36,739 bases of DNA from a virus. The stretch is from positions 1-36,739 of IMG/VR virus record IMGVR_UViG_3300032046_002654; one strand, written 5' to 3'. Position numbers and translations under genes: made by a program. The number at the start of each line of letters is the position of its first letter. Position 1 is the stretch's first letter. A model generated the notes under the pieces. It did not search any database. It was not told where the DNA came from and saw only the letters and a list, made by a program, of their open reading frames with translations. Below are positions 35,764 to 36,739 of the stretch, piece by piece.

Positions 35764-36739
35764 ATGCCAAAACAACCTAAAACTGTTCTACAAAACAAAG
35801 AAAAGGGTCAAATCTCCGCTGTCGGGGGAGATTTAGTCAATTATCTGTATAGAATTACTCCCAATTGGCTTTCCCCAATATGGTGGGAAGCAAAAACATG
35901 GCGCACTTTTGTTCAAAATCAACCCATTGCTGTTGTATATCGAGAGACATTACTCTCATATCTACAGGCGCTGGATTGGGCAATTGTGCCTCGTGAAAGC
36001 ACACAATTGGACGAATTGAAGACGGAAATTGATTATTACACCAAATTATTGGAAAATACCAATGGGTATTACTCAGAATATGACTTTTCGTCCCATATTG
36101 AGTTTGTAGGGAAAGACCTTTTAGACCTTCCGTTTGGTGGTGCAGCTGAAATAGGCCGTGTAAACGATGACCCAACTGGTAAGGTTGTATGGATTAGGCC
36201 AGTGGACGGAGGTACACTTGCCCCTACACTCAATAAAGATTGGCCGGTGATGCAAAGGATACCAGACTATAATATTGACCACCCTGTGTTTTTTCCAAGT
36301 GATGGCATTTCCAGAATTTTTATGTCTCCACGAACTGAATTGAGACGCGAAGGTTGGGGAATGGCTCCTCCCGAAAAGATTTATCTTGCCCTTGAATTAC
36401 TTTGGCGTAGTGATAAATATTATGCCGATTTACTTTTGAACACTCCCGAAGTTGGTATCCTTGATTTAGGAGATATGGAGAAAGCATCTGCTGAACAATG
36501 GGTAAAATCGTTTCAGGACTTGATGTGGGGAGTAAACCCCATGAAAATTCCTGTGTTGTGTGAACATACCACTGACACAAAATGGATACCATTTGGAAAA
36601 CTCCCAAATGAGATTATGTTTGATAACATCACCCGCAAATATGCGGCTATCGTTGGTGCTGGTTATGGGATGACATTAGATGATATTGGACTTGGAGGGA
36701 CATCTAGGAGTGGTGGAGATACATTAGCAGGCACAATCC
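35764..36739 (+). CDS. Portal protein (3' end outside window)
   Basis: The frame starts MPKQPKTVLQNKEKGQISAV behind AAGGAA and stays open through the last base (325 codons). Content is that of a portal: NWLSPIWWEAKTWRTFVQNQPIAVVYRETLLSYLQALDWAI, then SHIEFVGKDLLDLPFGGAAEIGR, VWIRPVDGGTL, FGKLPNEIMFDNITRKYAAIVGAGYGMTLDDIGLGGTSRSGG. The stem-domain helices and the ending with a catalogue of GYGMxxxDIG are typical. It makes the ring through which DNA enters. The rest of the gene and the capsid genes lie beyond the window. Confidence 0.9.
   Translation, partial: MPKQPKTVLQNKEKGQISAVGGDLVNYLYRITPNWLSPIWWEAKTWRTFVQNQPIAVVYRETLLSYLQALDWAIVPRESTQLDELKTEIDYYTKLLENTNGYYSEYDFSSHIEFVGKDLLDLPFGGAAEIGRVNDDPTGKVVWIRPVDGGTLAPTLNKDWPVMQRIPDYNIDHPVFFPSDGISRIFMSPRTELRREGWGMAPPEKIYLALELLWRSDKYYADLLLNTPEVGILDLGDMEKASAEQWVKSFQDLMWGVNPMKIPVLCEHTTDTKWIPFGKLPNEIMFDNITRKYAAIVGAGYGMTLDDIGLGGTSRSGGDTLAGTI

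Noticed and set aside
1-36739. CRISPR array, tRNA genes or integrase
   Set aside because: No regularly spaced direct repeats with unique spacers, no cloverleaf with CCA-type end, and no tyrosine or serine recombinase motifs were seen.

Overview
The window is most of the genome of a tailed double-stranded DNA phage (Caudoviricetes) that infects a bacterium. Terminase, portal, neck, tail-terminator, major-tail, frameshifted tail-chaperone and 1141-residue tape-measure genes point to a long, non-contractile (siphovirus) tail. The DNA is AT-rich with a few GC-rich islands, ribosome sites are strong Shine-Dalgarno type, and several promoters match sigma-70 TTGACA/TATAAT. No integrase or endolysin is recognised. 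The host cannot be named from the sequence.

Layout. 1-2020 (+): 3' end of a DNA methyltransferase, a family-2 glycosyltransferase and an HNH endonuclease. 2097-14835 (+): neck, tail terminator, major tail protein, a GIY-YIG homing endonuclease, tail chaperones joined by a likely -1 frameshift, tape measure, distal tail and fibre proteins. 14836-15178: a GC-rich structured island that looks like a leftward non-coding RNA with its own promoter. 15179-17389 (+): a small phage protein, a zinc-ribbon metallophosphoesterase and a holin/XhlA-like membrane protein. 17413-27728 (-): the replication and accessory operon, with a PD-(D/E)XK nuclease, RecA/UvsX-like recombinase, DNA methyltransferase, uracil-DNA-glycosylase-like protein, family A DNA polymerase and phosphoesterase, then a run of very small genes, several with zinc motifs. 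27729-28028: divergent control region. 28029-30754 (+): a third methyltransferase that seems to use a non-AUG start, a Cro/CI-type HTH protein behind a near-consensus promoter, an XF1762/GNAT-like protein and a minimal HExxH metallopeptidase. 30864-32002 (-): four small genes, one a deoxyribosyltransferase-like protein, followed by a TnpB/IS605 right-end remnant. 32654-36739 (+): a strong promoter, then HNH endonuclease, terminase subunits and a portal gene that runs off the end.

The right end stops in portal and the left end starts just before the neck genes, so the missing part (rest of portal, protease, capsid) would join the two ends. The window is probably one cut of a circular or circularly permuted genome.

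The most striking signal is a 13-bp palindrome, TGAYACWGTRTCA. It occurs nine times exactly and twice more with one mismatch, scattered over both arms of the window, where about 0.004 exact copies would be expected by chance. Several copies lie 15-27 bp upstream of start codons or across them. Others lie inside genes, mostly read as Asp-Thr-Val-Ser. One perfectly symmetric copy lies just upstream of the promoter of the small HTH gene. This looks like a dispersed operator (stoperator-like) network, possibly controlled by that HTH protein.
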